64,000 bases of DNA from positions 8,419,501 through 8,483,500 of the forward strand of contig OY727100.1 in NCBI GenBank assembly GCA_963402885.1. The letters run 5' to 3'. Position numbers and translations under genes: made by a program. Positions 43,253-55,600 of this stretch are shown here, one piece after another. Below the pieces are notes generated by a model. The model was given only the letters and a program-made list of their open reading frames with translations. It was not told where the DNA came from and did no database searches. Origin of the DNA: Antedon bifida. Its lineage: Eukaryota > Echinodermata > Crinoidea > Comatulida > Antedonidae. The first letter of the stretch is position 1; every line of letters starts with the position of its first letter.

Positions 43253-43575
43253 TTTTCGTTTTATGTAGTGCTTAAAGACCCCTTCCCTGCAATTTTGGAC
43301 GTTTTCTGGAAAATAATACATATATATCACTTTAAAAACATTAAACCATGTCATTCCATGTCTTAAATGTACGTTTTATGGTAAATTATGATAAAAAGTG
43401 AGAAACAATGCACTACCTAAGTAGCTCGCGGCGATCGACCTCTCGTGGACGGTCTTAGGCCTAGCCTAGCTAGGCTTAGTTTTGTAGGCCTAGCTGGTAA
43501 ACATCGGTAACGTACGAACATCGTACGCTAGCTATATACCTAGCCTGACGTTGTATAGTTGCTGCATTAATTGTC
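43253..43575 (-). promoter_or_regulatory. Putative promoter and 5' leader of the LLTP-like gene
   Basis: Lies directly upstream of the start codon at 43252 on the minus strand. It contains AGGCCTA-rich DNA, a palindromic CGTACGATGTTCGTACG block and a leader ending AAACGAAAA before the ATG. Its inverted copy sits at 5569-5880. No TATA box is obvious at a fixed distance. The promoter role is inferred from position. Confidence 0.45.
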
Positions 43576-43604
43576 TTTCTATTTTTGCCAGACTCCGTTG
43601 ATAC

Positions 43605-43790
43605 AAATTGGGGAAAACCCGGTATTTTCGCTAAAAAGTTAGGAGTGTTCCATTTGTTTTGACCTCACGATCGATCGAAAAGTGGGCGAATTACAGTTGA
43701 AAAACAAAAATATCAATCCGCGCGCAATGCATTTTGGGATTTATAGCGGGCCGCTATAATTATTAGAATCGACTTATTTTTCACATTTTT
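43605..43790 (+). repeat. Dispersed repeat shared with 62915-63060
   Basis: The plus strand here and the minus strand at 62915-63060 share ACCCGGTATTTT, CACGATCGATCGAAA and TTTATAGCGGG in the same order. This points to a small interspersed element of unknown type. Confidence 0.5.
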
Positions 43791-43970
43791 AACCGTTTAA
43801 AGACGAAAAAAGTTATCGCAATAGGACCATATAGTATTATTTTTACATCAAATATAGTTTGTGATCTTAAATTAGATCTAAAAAACGTAGGGAAGGGGGC
43901 TTTAAGTGTTTTACGAATACTTCTACTAGCTCCGCTGGCAATCAGCTGCTGATTATGTGTGTAGTCACTA

Positions 43971-44995
43971 AATCTATATATAAATTATGGTTAATTCTGA
44001 CATAGGCGAGCACAATGCAAAAACTTCGGTACAAATCTCCGCCATGGATACCTACCTTATCTATCTCAGATGTACCGCGAAACGTAGATTTGATAACATT
44101 AGTTTTCACATCGACGCTATTGTTCCATATTTCTATCTTAGGAAGATATTATAAAGGGTTTTATAAGAAATTTTCTGATTTCAATCGGTAAATTTTAACT
44201 CTACGCGCGGTAGAAGTTATTTCCGGGTTCACGGTAAGGTGTTTTAATCACCTTGCAAGTTCCCTGCATCGTTGGTTTCAACCAGGGAGTTATAAAACAA
44301 CTCCCTGTTTCAACTAAGTTGGCCGTTGGTGTTTGGTGGCGATAGCCATTTTGGTTTTTTGTTTGTTTTCGGACCGCGCGTGTGAAGGTATAGTAATTAC
44401 ATAAAGATCAAATTAAATATATTCGTAAAACATAGGAGTAAATTGTGGGAAATAATTATATAAAATGACATCGAGAGAATTGATGTCATTGATGTCTTTT
44501 GTTTGAAATCAAATGAAACCCCGATAGCTGAGTTGTTGAGAAGCTGCCAGGACTTTATGTATACTGTGCGCTATCTGTGTCCCGTCAGGACCCTGGGATA
44601 CTTCAGCCCATGTTGCAAGCCGTCTAAAACGTCTTCCTTCTTAGGCCAAAACGGCTCACCGTGTCGCGGAATAATGTATTAATTATACCAATTAGGATGG
44701 TATTTATTTGAATAAATGCCCGGAACACCTCCTCAATAAAACATCACTTAAAATAATTATCGCCACTCAACCCCCACCCCCTCCAAATACCATCTAATAA
44801 ACGCCCATCCACATTTATACACACAATATTGTATTATATTTATAACACAAGTATACTATTTTTAGTAGATTTCATCGGACTGTTATCTACAATTTACCAA
44901 GCATTTGTTATTCTTTTTTTACCACTTTTCATATCTACAATAAACACTTTACGTAAATTTATTATCTAAGACACTGAAACAGGTTAGTAAGTAGG
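43971..44995 (-). repeat. Dispersed 1.1-kb repeat, copy B (inverted relative to copy A)
   Basis: Reverse complement of most of 19910-21085, including the CCGCGAAACGTAGATTTGAT end, AGCCATTTTGGTTTTTTG, CTGTGTCCCGTCAGG-type block and CAAGCATTTGTTATTC. It occupies the DNA just upstream of the LLTP-like promoter. Confidence 0.7.
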
Positions 44996-47291
44996 TAAGT
45001 CGGACACTAAGTATTCAGGACATTTCCCCCCTCCCCCCACCCTTGAGGGGGAAAACTTTGTTTAATGACACCCCTAGATGGCCGGAAATGGCACTCTCGC
45101 ACATAACATTCATGATAAATGGCACCTCTAATTGGTCGGAAAAGACACTCTCATGCAGCATGCTACCAATGAGCAAAACGATCGTATTCGCACTTCTTCC
45201 TCCTCCTCACACACGTGGACTATTTAACCGCCGATTGTTTGATCATTCACTCGGTATTTTGTTCTACGTTCAAGTTCAATGTGAACGTAGGCCTACGCCT
45301 AGGGGAATCCCCGAAAAAAGCACACTTTGAGTGAAAGAAGGCAAATTCAATGCTTATTATAGCTCTACTTGTATTTTCACAGCAATTTGAGGAAATTAAT
45401 TACTAATCAACGTAAATAGGTGGTATGGTATTGATACAGTTCAGTACGTATCGGCTGGTAGCCCTAGAAAAAAATAATCGGATGCTATAATAATATAAAC
45501 TACAGTATATGATACCATAGATATTATAGGGTAATATATTAATATTCACTATAATCCTCTATGATGATGATACACTATACTTCGTAGCCACACATAAATA
45601 ACCGCAGCGTTCCATTTTTTATGTACGTCGGAAGGCTATACCGTAAATCTTTCTAATAGTAACCAACCTTATAAGTCAATCTATAATAATAATTCACTAC
45701 TCTAATAGTAACCCATGGGTTAATATTAGAATCACAAAAACTATTGACAAAATTACATTATGAATTGAAGACTGGTCATTTATGATGCAGCCGTATTTTG
45801 AAAATAAGGAGATAATGCATGTTGATCTCAGGAGTGGGGGAGGATTGAGTGTTTTTGAGTTTATAAAATAAAGTTAGAGTTCAAACAAATTTGTTTATTC
45901 GTACTGTTTTATTATTTTGCTATGATTTGCTGAATGAAATAGTTAAAGTGAGTTACTATTTTCAAGTGCCTAATTTAGGATTAGTAATAGTAACCCACTA
46001 CTAAAAAACAGTAAAAAAGAATAATAACCCAGGGTTACAATTAGAAGATTTATGGTATACTTTATGCATGCTGACTGGCCGTGATCTAAACAATATAGGT
46101 ACGCGGTTGTCTGGCGGTGTCCTTTGTACGAATCGTTCGTGCACGTACCAGCTCACTGTATGAGTGCGATACACGCGTCAATATCATGTTACATCCAGGG
46201 ATTTCAGGTGAAAATTCATTTGCAACTCTTGGAAATTTACAGACACGTATCGCTCGACGTACGCTCATACAGCGAAGAATGTATCAAGTTATTCACGAAC
46301 GAGTTTACGAATTTTTCAATTTACGAATAACCTTTTGTACTGTGTGGGGCACTTATTTGGTGGATTATCAGAGATGAGGGTGAGGTATTGGGCATGTCGG
46401 GATGGGGGTTTGCAGTCGGTTAAGGGTGGTTCGCTGTAAAGGGGGGGGGGGGGGGGGGGGGTTCGCCCGAACTATAAAAACCCCCCTGGCTACGGGCCTG
46501 TATAGACTATTCCCAGATAATGTACTTAGCACGACAAGTATATTAGTGTCTACCCAGGTTTTGATGCAAACTCTTGAATTTAACAGACACTAGAAGCACT
46601 GAGATGTTACGGTTCAGTGTAGGCTACAGCAACCATTGTTGTCATTAAACTCATTGATTTTTCAGCCTACCATTACTGTTCACCAGAAGAAACAACAACT
46701 GGTAAAGTATAAATCAGTACATTATAGAAAACATTGACATACGTCCAGTATCCTAAAGTTTACAGAATCTAATATAGTACGTTAATGCAACTGGGTTTTA
46801 GAGTTATACGAAATACTGTTGATTCCTGAATATTATAATGTATTGAAGAAAATGGAATTTTAATTTATAAGGCTGTATTTCCAATAAACTGCAATAGGTC
46901 AGTGATAATATGGGTATAACCATGGAGGTATTATACCTCCATGGTATAACTATAATATTATTATATCTGTCTTTTAAAGACTTGAAACAAATTGTAAAGT
47001 TGGCCCCTGTGTTTTATAAAAGGCAACAAGATTATCTAAAATTTCGAAAGAGCAGTAGGACTACCTTGGTGTAGCCTATTGGTCGACCTCAGTAGTCCCC
47101 GTGGCGTCGTGGACAGACGAATGACCGCCGTTTGGTGGTAGCACCCAACATGTTTGGGGAGATACAATTCCACTGTGCCTACGTTACTGTATAAATACGA
47201 ATTCATTCCAAATAACCTTTTTCATTATAGTTTTGATGTTGCTGTCATCTTAGATATTAAACATCACTCTAATAATCCAAGAATAGAAAAA
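44996..47291. other. Intergenic region, no gene seen
   Basis: Overlapping short ORFs on both strands (45043-45330, 46086-46377, 46402-46593) have no recognisable domains or supporting splice context. A run of about 20 G lies at 46441-46460, and an imperfect palindrome TATAACCATGGAGGTA with its complement at 46914-46950. This is the stretch between the divergently arranged LLTP-like and NLR genes. Confidence 0.5.
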
Positions 47292-47826
47292 ATGGCAGAT
47301 TCTGCAACAAAAGAAAGGTTAAATATATTGACAGCTAATCTCAGTGACTGCTACGACGGCGACATCATGCGCCTTCAGTTAAAATGCATCCTATTTGATC
47401 ACTTAGCTAAGGGTGCTATTACAGATCCAGATCTTATCGGACATGATTTATTCAATAAACTGGAAAAAAAAGGTTCCATCTCACCTACTAATATTAACTT
47501 ACTATTAGAGATTACGGAACTATTTGGAAATAAGAAGGCTAAAGATCTTGTTAAAAGGTATATGAATGACAATGACACTCAGAACACAGTTGCACCGAAG
47601 TTGTCATCTTATCGCAAGCGACTGTTTAAAGCAATGGAAAATGTCAGTCGAGGTGAATTGCGAAAAGTTATTGCTTGCTACAAAATAGGCCGATATAACT
47701 ATACAAATATTTGAGACGTAGTGCTTCGTCTGGAGATTGCCAAACAGCTCGAAGATGAACCAGAGAAAATACAAAGGTTTGCAGACCGTCTCAGTCAAAC
47801 TGCAAAAGACATTCTACTTGGTAATG
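47292..47826 (+). CDS. NLR pseudogene exon A: death-effector-like module 1
   Basis: Start at 47292 (AAAAATGGC context). Residues 8-85 resemble a death-effector domain (LTANLSDCYDGDIMRLQL, then DLFNKLEKKGSISPTNINLL), with the hydrophobic spacing of helices 1-5. A second helical block begins SSYRKRLFKAMENVSRGELR and would continue through a Trp that is TGA here (47712-47714) to VLRLEIAKQLEDEPEKIQRF. The open continuation after the stop to a donor at 47827 shows the stop is a recent point change. Confidence 0.7.
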
Positions 47827-48113
47827 GTATGTATTTTATACTACTATCTCTACAAAATATATCACAAAATAAACGATACGATGGGTCGATGGGTGACAGT
47901 AGGCCTAACTACGCTATATTTTGTCACATTCGTTGATTAATCAATAGTCTAAACAAAGTTCAACGTTTGTTTGGTTATGTATCTTACGATATACAACACA
48001 AATCCAAAGTTTAACATAGCATGGACGAATTAAACTTATTCCTCCATGATTATTTTAACTCAATTGGTATAGAAGTGAAATTAATGTACAGTAATGTAAT
48101 TTACGCTTTGCAG

Positions 48114-48640
48114 ATGATATTAATGGGAAGTTTCAAAGCTTGATAGCTGATCTCAGTAAATGCTATGTTGACGGTGAAAAGCCTAGATGCCTATGGTTAC
48201 GATTCTGCCTCTTTGAACAATTAGGTAGAAGTCACTTTGACAATACAGAAATCAGTGGTGATGACTTATTCAATGATCTTAAAAGCCAAGGTTTAATCTC
48301 ACCTACTAAAGTTAACCTTTTGTTAGAGATTACGAAACTTACCGATCTTAGGGGTGCTGAAAAGTTGGTAAGAGGGTATAAGATGGACAATAATGTTCAG
48401 TATACTAAAACTAAGTTTTCATCGTTTCGTAAGCGACTGTTTAAAGCCATGGTACATATTCACAAAGGAGCTCTCATAAAACTTATTGATAAGTACGAAC
48501 TAAGCGAATATGATTTTAAAAATGTTTGGGACCTAGTGCTTCGACTTGACTTGACTCACGGCTAACAGATAATCCAGGGCAAATAAAAATGTTTGCGGAT
48601 TGTCTTGGAAAAATTGCAAAAGGAAAAATATTTGATGATG
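48114..48640 (+). CDS. NLR pseudogene exon B: death-effector-like module 2 (paralogue of exon A)
   Basis: Acceptor at 48113, phase 1. Same layout as exon A: LIADLSKCYVDGEKPRCLWL, DLFNDLKSQGLISPTKVNLL, SSFRKRLFKAM, then VWDLVLRLD with the Trp intact. After LTHG the frame is shifted near 48562, and the expected block (TDNPGQIKMFADCLGKIAKG) continues in another frame to the donor at 48641. Exons A and B clearly arose by tandem exon duplication. Confidence 0.7.
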
Positions 48641-49436
48641 GTATGTATAATTATTATTATTATTAGTATATATTATTATTATTATAATTAATCATGAGTC
48701 AAAGTTCAAAGCTTAAAATTAAAATTATTTTACTGAAATCAATTAATTGTGATTGTATATTACAATATGAAATACATAAAAGTTAAATAAAAAGATTAAA
48801 ACATTAAGATAGAAAAAAGTTTCACTAAAACAGTTTTTAAATTAATATTTTGTATCCACCTTCTATCTCTTTGAATTGAAATGTGTGAAGTGAACGAAAT
48901 GGGCCAGGGGATAGAGGGCTGCCAATGGACTCTTGGAAATTTCTAGTCAGGTTACGATTACATAATATGGTAAATTTTATGAGACTAAATAATTATGTTT
49001 GGAGATTAGACATTTATTTTGTTTTGTCCGTTTTAAACTCACATTCGATTATTTTTATTTAAAATAGGTATTAATAAACGTAAATTAATCCACTGGAGAT
49101 CAAAAATTAATCGGCCGATTATACGAACACTAAATGCTGTTACTTTGAACTTTTACAATATGAAAGGGACGGGTAACTGTAGTAAATACCATTCAATAAA
49201 ATCAAATAGACGTGTGATCAAGAATTATTAGTAGTAGGCCCAAGTAACTGTGAAACGGTATGCTTCATGAAAAATTGTACTTAGGCCTATAACATAAAGA
49301 CAAATTGAAAATGTTCTCGATGATAAGTGACGGCTATATCGTTGAGTTGTTGAAGTAGACATTGCTATGGTGTGGTTAAGCAACACGGGTTTATGGTTTA
49401 CAATTTATATATTTACTCTAATTTTGTAACCTACAG

Positions 49437-49472
49437 TGTTGATTCAAGATAACTGGATATTTAAAGTTAAAG
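49437..49472 (+). CDS. Possible small linker exon of the NLR pseudogene
   Basis: A 36-bp segment between CTACAG and GTAAGT, phase 1 in and out, encoding VLIQDNWIFKVK. It fits the phase chain between exon B and the NACHT exon, but it is too short to be certain. Confidence 0.35.
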
Positions 49473-49999
49473 GTAAGTGTTTTAAAACATTTTTATAACA
49501 ATGGGAAGTGTTTCCTAGAGACATAGCCGTTATGGCTGGTCGCTAAAAATAGTCTCCCCCTTTAAAAAAAGATTGATTAAAGTTATTTCCAAAACGTTTC
49601 TGAAAATTAATTCACATTACCAATAGGAAAAGGGCAAACATTAATTTACGACAAACGAAGGTGATCTTAAACCGCAAAACAAAATCGTATGTTGGTTGGG
49701 AACTGTATTCTTTAGTTTGGAAGGTACCGTACTTTTGTTTGTTTGCAACCTTAAATAAAATAGTTGTAATTAATAAAATTAGGTCATGAAATTAAAATGT
49801 TTTGTTTGCTTTTTTATAGTAGGCATAGCTCTGGTCTTCACGACAGTCGCATTCATATATTAATAGTGCACTACATTTCCAACCATGAATTAAGACATGG
49901 TAAGTAGGCCCGATGTTAATTTTATTGTTTCTAATGTATATTATATTTATTTTAATAGATGGTAGGCACAGTTTATAATCTTTCCATTCTTGATTTCAG

Positions 50000-51498
50000 A
50001 TGAGATTATTCGCAACTATCTAACAGCACACCAGAAACACAAATTAAAAAACCACAAAGTAAGACCACCAACGTGGAACGTAAACTATACGGAGATCAGT
50101 TATAATATTTCGCAGCTGTTCACCAATCCAATACTACATACCACTATAGAAAAAATTGAAACGTATACATTCAAAGATTTACTGGGCATTATAAAATCCA
50201 GAGACTCATGTAAAGTATTGATGATCGGAAATGGGGGAATTGGTAAGACAGCATTACTTCGATATATATCTTATAACTGGGCAACCGATTCTGATGATAC
50301 GTTTGCTGGTAAAATATTATTTTTTGTAAACGCCAGAGACAAACAATTACAGATATAATTGTAAATACTACTGTTAAGCTGAATACATTTTGTGAAAAAA
50401 CGGGTATCTATATAGGGGATGAAACTATAAGACGTTTTATCGAAGACACGCCAAAGAATTAGTTGTTCTAGTAGATGGATTCGATGAGTTAAACTCTGGG
50501 GTTGACATTACAATAATATCAAAAAGTGAAGAACTGGAAAACAGCACAGTTATTCTTACTTCACGACCGGGATTTACTGCACATACATATTATGACGTAC
50601 ATGTAAAAGTATAAGGATTCGCTTCAGAAAGTATAAAGCATTATATTACCAGGTATTTCAAATTTATTGATAAGCCTGATCTGGGTCAGTCATTGATCAA
50701 AACATTTAAACTTGATTCTCATGATAAACGAGTTTGGGGTGGTGATCACAAAAACATATTTGAACTGTTTTCATCACCATTTTTGTTACTTAAAATGTGT
50801 ACTTTATGGCAATACAAGCCAGTAATTCCAAAAGATTTGAAACAATATTTAAAAGAAATGTTTCGGTCTGTAATAAATCAGTCTATTAACAGAAGTGATA
50901 AATCTACTACAAAACCGATATCAACATTTGACCAAATCCCAACTGACTACGAAAATGCAATTTTAATACTAGGAAACATTAGTTACATTAATTTACAGAA
51001 AAATGTACTTAATTTTGATGACACACTATTTAAAGAACTAGGAAGAGATGAAACTGTAGTTGACTTATCACTGAAAATAAGATTTATTTACAAAGAAAAT
51101 CTTATTATTCCAGATAGTCTTGTGGATACTTACCGATTTCCACATAAGCTATTGTCAGAGGCATTAGCCGGGTTTTACTTGTCTAACAAAATTGAGACTT
51201 TAGATTCTGAGGAATGCGAGAAAATCAGGACAAACGAGTATTTACACATGACAAGAGTTGTCACTATCAGTTTTTTAGGTCCGAATGCTACAAATTCATG
51301 AAACCCTGGTTGGTAAATAGGGCCTCAAATTATTACTCAATTTCAAAATATTTTAAATATGTGGATGAAAAATACGAAAAAGAAGTTCTGAAATCATTGG
51401 ACGAACCAATATCTTCAGAAATGAAAAAATATTTTGCTTATTTAAGTAATTCCTTTACAATAGTTCTTAGAAGGGACAATTTGCACTTAATCGAGTGA
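50000..51498 (+). CDS. NLR pseudogene NACHT exon
   Basis: Walker A GNGGIGKTALLRYISYNW at 50227 onward binds the nucleotide. Walker B LVVLVDGFDEL (50459-50491) is in a different frame because of shifts near 50345 and 50455. The sensor-1 block ILTSRPGF follows, then TAA at 50612-50614 before GFASESIKHYI. The winged-helix region (50693-51301) contains SSPFLLLKMCTLW and ends with the FPHKLLSEALAGFYLS motif typical of the NACHT-associated helical domain. A last shift near 51290 leads to a helical tail ending with TGA at 51496-51498, exactly where the tandem duplication begins. Confidence 0.75.
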
Positions 51499-52625
51499 GC
51501 TGTAGAGTCGCGTTTGCACGAGACTAAAAATGTGAATGTATTAAAATAATAGGAAAAACACCCACACACAAACAAACGTAAACAAAAACAATTAAAAGCA
51601 GTTTCATATTACTTGTGAGTAGAAATACTGTATTTGTCCTAGTTTGCATGGAACAGTGCTGTGTCTGCCGTGGATGTGTTCTTCCAGTTAAAATTGAGAC
51701 AAATATAATTATACTCATTTTCATTAAACTAATAGTTCACGATTTTGTAATCTGTATCAATTTTGTGTTTGTTTGTAACCTGTTAAAAAGACATTATTAA
51801 TTTTAAAGTCCATCGTCGCTGATTAAACACAAAGTGTCAACAAGATTGGCGGTTATCAAGAACTATGGACTTATAACAGAGCCTTTCGAGATTACGAGTA
51901 GAAACAGTGAAACAATATTAGTGATGTTATTAACTATGGCAAGGCAATTACTGCTGCTCGGTTTTATTGTAATTACACTGAGATGCCTGCTTGTTGGTAA
52001 GTCAATTAATTATAATAATAAATAACACTCTAACAAAACGGTACTTAATGATTCCTAATTTTTTCTGAGAGCCTACCATTTGAGTGAAAATATTGTTAAT
52101 ATAGTTATTTAAAAAGTTTGTGCAAGACACAAGTTTTTTTATAGACAAGCATCATTTTTTAATGAATACGCTGGAAAACTGTTATATTTTGCTCTTATTT
52201 AACATCATTTTCATGTTCATCATGTTAATCTACAAGTTAAAAATAAATTACAAGTCAATAGTTAATATGGTTTTGTATATACTTAATGAAGGGCCAAAAT
52301 ACACATAAACAACAATTAAAGTTAAAGAGTTGTTAAAATTAAATTGAATACTGTTCATACGATTATACTTAACTTGACCTACTACACCGTACTTAAATGT
52401 TAACTTTAACAAAGTTAGTGATCAACATGACTATAACACAAAATGTGTACATTTCAATCCATCTAAAAAATCCACACGATAAATTCTATGCAACTACCAT
52501 AAGAGAACTGTAGAAACACTGACATTATTCATATAGGCCTAATATATTGTTTTAAATGGTGTTTACTTCCTTAATTGGTTATCCGCACTTGGCGGATAAC
52601 CCCTTGTTATTGTCAGGATATTTTT
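51493..52625 (+). repeat. Tandem duplication unit 1: lectin promoter and first exon
   Basis: Starts GAGTGAGCTGTAGAGTCGCG and is nearly identical to 53732-54875, with small indels only. The period is about 2,239 bp. It carries one copy of the signal-peptide exon. The sequence right of it (52.9-53.7 kb) is related to 55.25-56 kb but much more diverged. Confidence 0.9.
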
Positions 52626-55600
52626 TTTTTATTTGGTTATCCGCACGTGGCGGATAATCCCTTGTTATTGTCACGATCTTTTTTTTGGTTATCCGCACTT
52701 GGCGTCACGATCTTTTTTTTTTTTTTTCTTTTGGTTATCCGCACTTGGCGGGTAACCCCTTGTTATTGTCACGATCCTTTTTTTGGTTATCCGCACTTGG
52801 CGGATAACCCCTTGTTATTGTCACGATCTTTTTTTTTTCTATGTTCTTCTTTCTTTCCACGAATTTTGTTGCGCGTGTATCTCTAAATCTTCTCAACATA
52901 ACATTGTATAACTTTATCAGAAGATTGACCTCTATCTGAAGATGTCGTAATAAGGTTGTCGGTCCAATGCGATTTGCGCAGCGTAAGTTACGCGCGATTT
53001 TATGAATTTCAATGATTGATGATAGATTAAAACACTTGGTAAAAATTTAAGTCATATCTAGTGCAAACTTTCTATGTATTAAAAATGGAATACTTCATAA
53101 AAAGTTACGCGCACACGCGCGTTTAAAAATTCAAAATGGGAAAAATCAATTTCTAATCAACTTTCTACGCGTTTCATGTAATGTTAAGCATGTCAAAAAC
53201 ATTCAAATAATTATTAAAAACTCGTTTATTTAAGTTATCTTTTGACTAATTTCTCTATTTTTTGTTTTAATGTAAATCGTATTGGGGCTATTAGCATAAT
53301 GCCCTCCATCAAGCCTGATTTTATTTAGTCTTTTTGAAGTCTATCATTGAGATAATAATGCTCCTAATTAACTTTCTTTCGCTAGGTTTATTCACGATAT
53401 GATATTATACCAAATCGCCAGTCGACTCGCTTGAATCACTGTGATTCTTCTGTCTGTCGCACAGAGTTTAAATCGCCAATATTTCTTTCTCTTTTACCTA
53501 TATGTAACAATATCAGCTACTATACATAATTTAGTCGTTGATGCAAAACTCCTTCTTTCATCTGCCTATGATGAATCACTTCAATTGTGGACCTACTTTT
53601 TCTTGTTTTAGTAAAATAATTATATATTCTCTATTTAACAAGGCCATATACATGGCTGCAGTCGTGTGCACACATTGAGTTAGTGTTTACCGAACAACCC
53701 ACCGACAGACCGACCGACCAACCGACCAACGGAGTGAGCTGTAGAGTCGCGTTTACACGAGACTAAAAATGCGAATGTATTAAAATAATAGGAAAAACAC
53801 CCACACACAAACAAACGTAAACAAAAACAATTAAAAGCAGTTTCATATTACTTGTGAGTAGAAATACTGTATTTGTCCTACTTTGCATGGAACAGTGCTG
53901 TGTCTGTCGTGGATGTGTTCTTCCAGTTAAAATTGAGACAAATATATTATACTCATTTTCATTAAACTAATAGTTCACGATTTTGTAATCTGTATCAATT
54001 TTGTATTTGTTGTTAAAAAGACATTATTAATGTTAAAAGTCCATCGTCGCTGATTAAACACAAAGTGTCAACAAGATTGGCGGTTATCAAGAACTATGGA
54101 CTTATAACAGAGCCTTTCGAGATTACGAGTAGAAACAGTGAAACAATATTAGTGATGTTATTAACTATGGCAAGGCAATTACTGCTGCTCGGTTTTATTG
54201 TAATTACACTGAGATGCCTGCTTGTTGGTAAGTCAATTAATTATAATAATAAATAACACTCTAACAAAACGGTACTTAATGATCTCTAATTTTTTCTGAG
54301 AGCCTACTATTTGAGTGAAAATATTGTTAATACAGTTATTTAACAAGTTTGTGCAAGACAAAAGTTTTTGTATAGACAAGCATCATTTTTTAATGAATAC
54401 GCTGGAAAACTGTTATATTTTGCTTTTATTTAACATCATTTTCATGTTCATCATGTTAATCTACAAGTTAAAAATAAATTACAAGTCAATAGTTAATATG
54501 GTTTTGTATATACTTAATGAAGGGCCAAAATATAATGTAGGACAATACACATAAACAACAATTAAAGTTAAAGATAGAGTTGTTAAAATTAAATTGAATA
54601 CTGTTTATACGATTATACTTAACTTGACCTACTACACCGTACTTAAATGTTAACTTTAACAAAGTTAGTGATCAACATGACTATAACACAAAATGTGTAC
54701 ATTTCAATCCATCTAAAAAATCCACACGATAAATTCTATGCAACTACCATAAGAGAACGGTAGAAACACTGACATTATTCATATAGGCCTAATATATTGT
54801 TTTAAATGGTGTTTACTTCCTTAATTGGTTATCCGCACTTGGCGGATAACCCCTTGTTATTGTCAGGATATTTTTTTTTAATTGGTTATCCGCACTTGGC
54901 GGATAACCCCTTGTTATTGTCACGATCATTTTTTTTGTTATCCGCACGTGGCGGATAACCCCTTGTTATTGTCACGATCTTTTTTTTTTATCCGCAACTT
55001 AGTTGCGGATAACCCTTGTGATTGTAAATATCTTTTTCTTCATCTTCTTGGTTATCCGCACTTGGCGGATAACCCCTTGTTATTGTCACGATCTTTTTTT
55101 AGTTATCCGCATTCAGCGGATAACTCCTTGTAACTGTATGAAATCATCTTTTTTTTTTCTGTATTATTAGTTATCCGCATTGAGCGAATAACTCCTTGTT
55201 ACTGTCCTGGATCAATTTCTTTTATTAATTTTTTTGTGTCTCCTGTATCTCTAAAATGTGTTTAACTTTGTCAACATATGAACATTCATATGAAGTTGTG
55301 CAGCAGTTTAAATACGTCAGAGTTGCGCAACATGACTTACGTGCGATTTTATGAATTTCAATGATTGATCATAGATTAAAAACCAAGCATAATTTTTTTT
55401 GACACTTTGTGAAAATTTAAGTCATATCAAGGGCAAACTTTTTGTGGATTAAAACTGGCATGTTTTACAAGAAGTTACGCGTGCACGCGCATTTAAAGTT
55501 TCAAAATGCGCAAAATTAATTTCTAATAACCTTTCTACGCGTTTCATGTCATTTTAAGCATGTCAAAAATTCCCACGCATGCGCAAATTTTTGTGCGCGC

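Larger units (their letters stand above)
47292..51498 (+). pseudogene. NLR-type gene: duplicated death-fold exons plus NACHT, disabled
   Basis: Exons 47292-47826, 48114-48640, 49437-49472 and 50000 onward join in phase 1 throughout. The product would be a cytosolic innate-immune receptor: two death-effector-like modules for adaptor binding, then a NACHT ATPase. No leucine-rich repeats follow. Lesions: TGA at 47712-47714 where the paralogous exon has Trp, a frameshift near 48562, frameshifts near 50345 and 50455, TAA at 50612-50614, and a frameshift near 51290. This many lesions makes it a decayed gene. Large NLR families with many pseudogenes are known in echinoderms and amphioxus. Confidence 0.75.

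Noticed and set aside
45043-45330. 95-codon plus-strand ORF
   Set aside because: No recognisable domain and no conserved neighbour. Lies in repeat-derived intergenic DNA.
46086-46377. Overlapping ORFs of 60-86 codons on both strands
   Set aside because: No domain, no splice context, basic low-information composition.
47154-47291. Upstream extension of the NLR exon A frame
   Set aside because: The frame is open but begins at a non-ATG codon and the sequence is not protein-like. The ATG at 47292 fits the domain start.
23586-47714. TGA recoding (selenocysteine or altered genetic code)
   Set aside because: TGA replaces different residues (Trp in the NLR exon), no SECIS-like element is evident, and other lesions accompany the stops.
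49830-49900. Possible transmembrane exon of the NLR gene (VGIALVFTTVAFIY)
   Set aside because: It ends in TAA almost at once and is not needed for the phase chain between 49472 and 50000.
52577-55215. Possible CRISPR-like or protein-coding repeats in the hairpin arrays
   Set aside because: Spacers between hairpins are the same T-rich sequence each time, and the ORFs are repeat translations.
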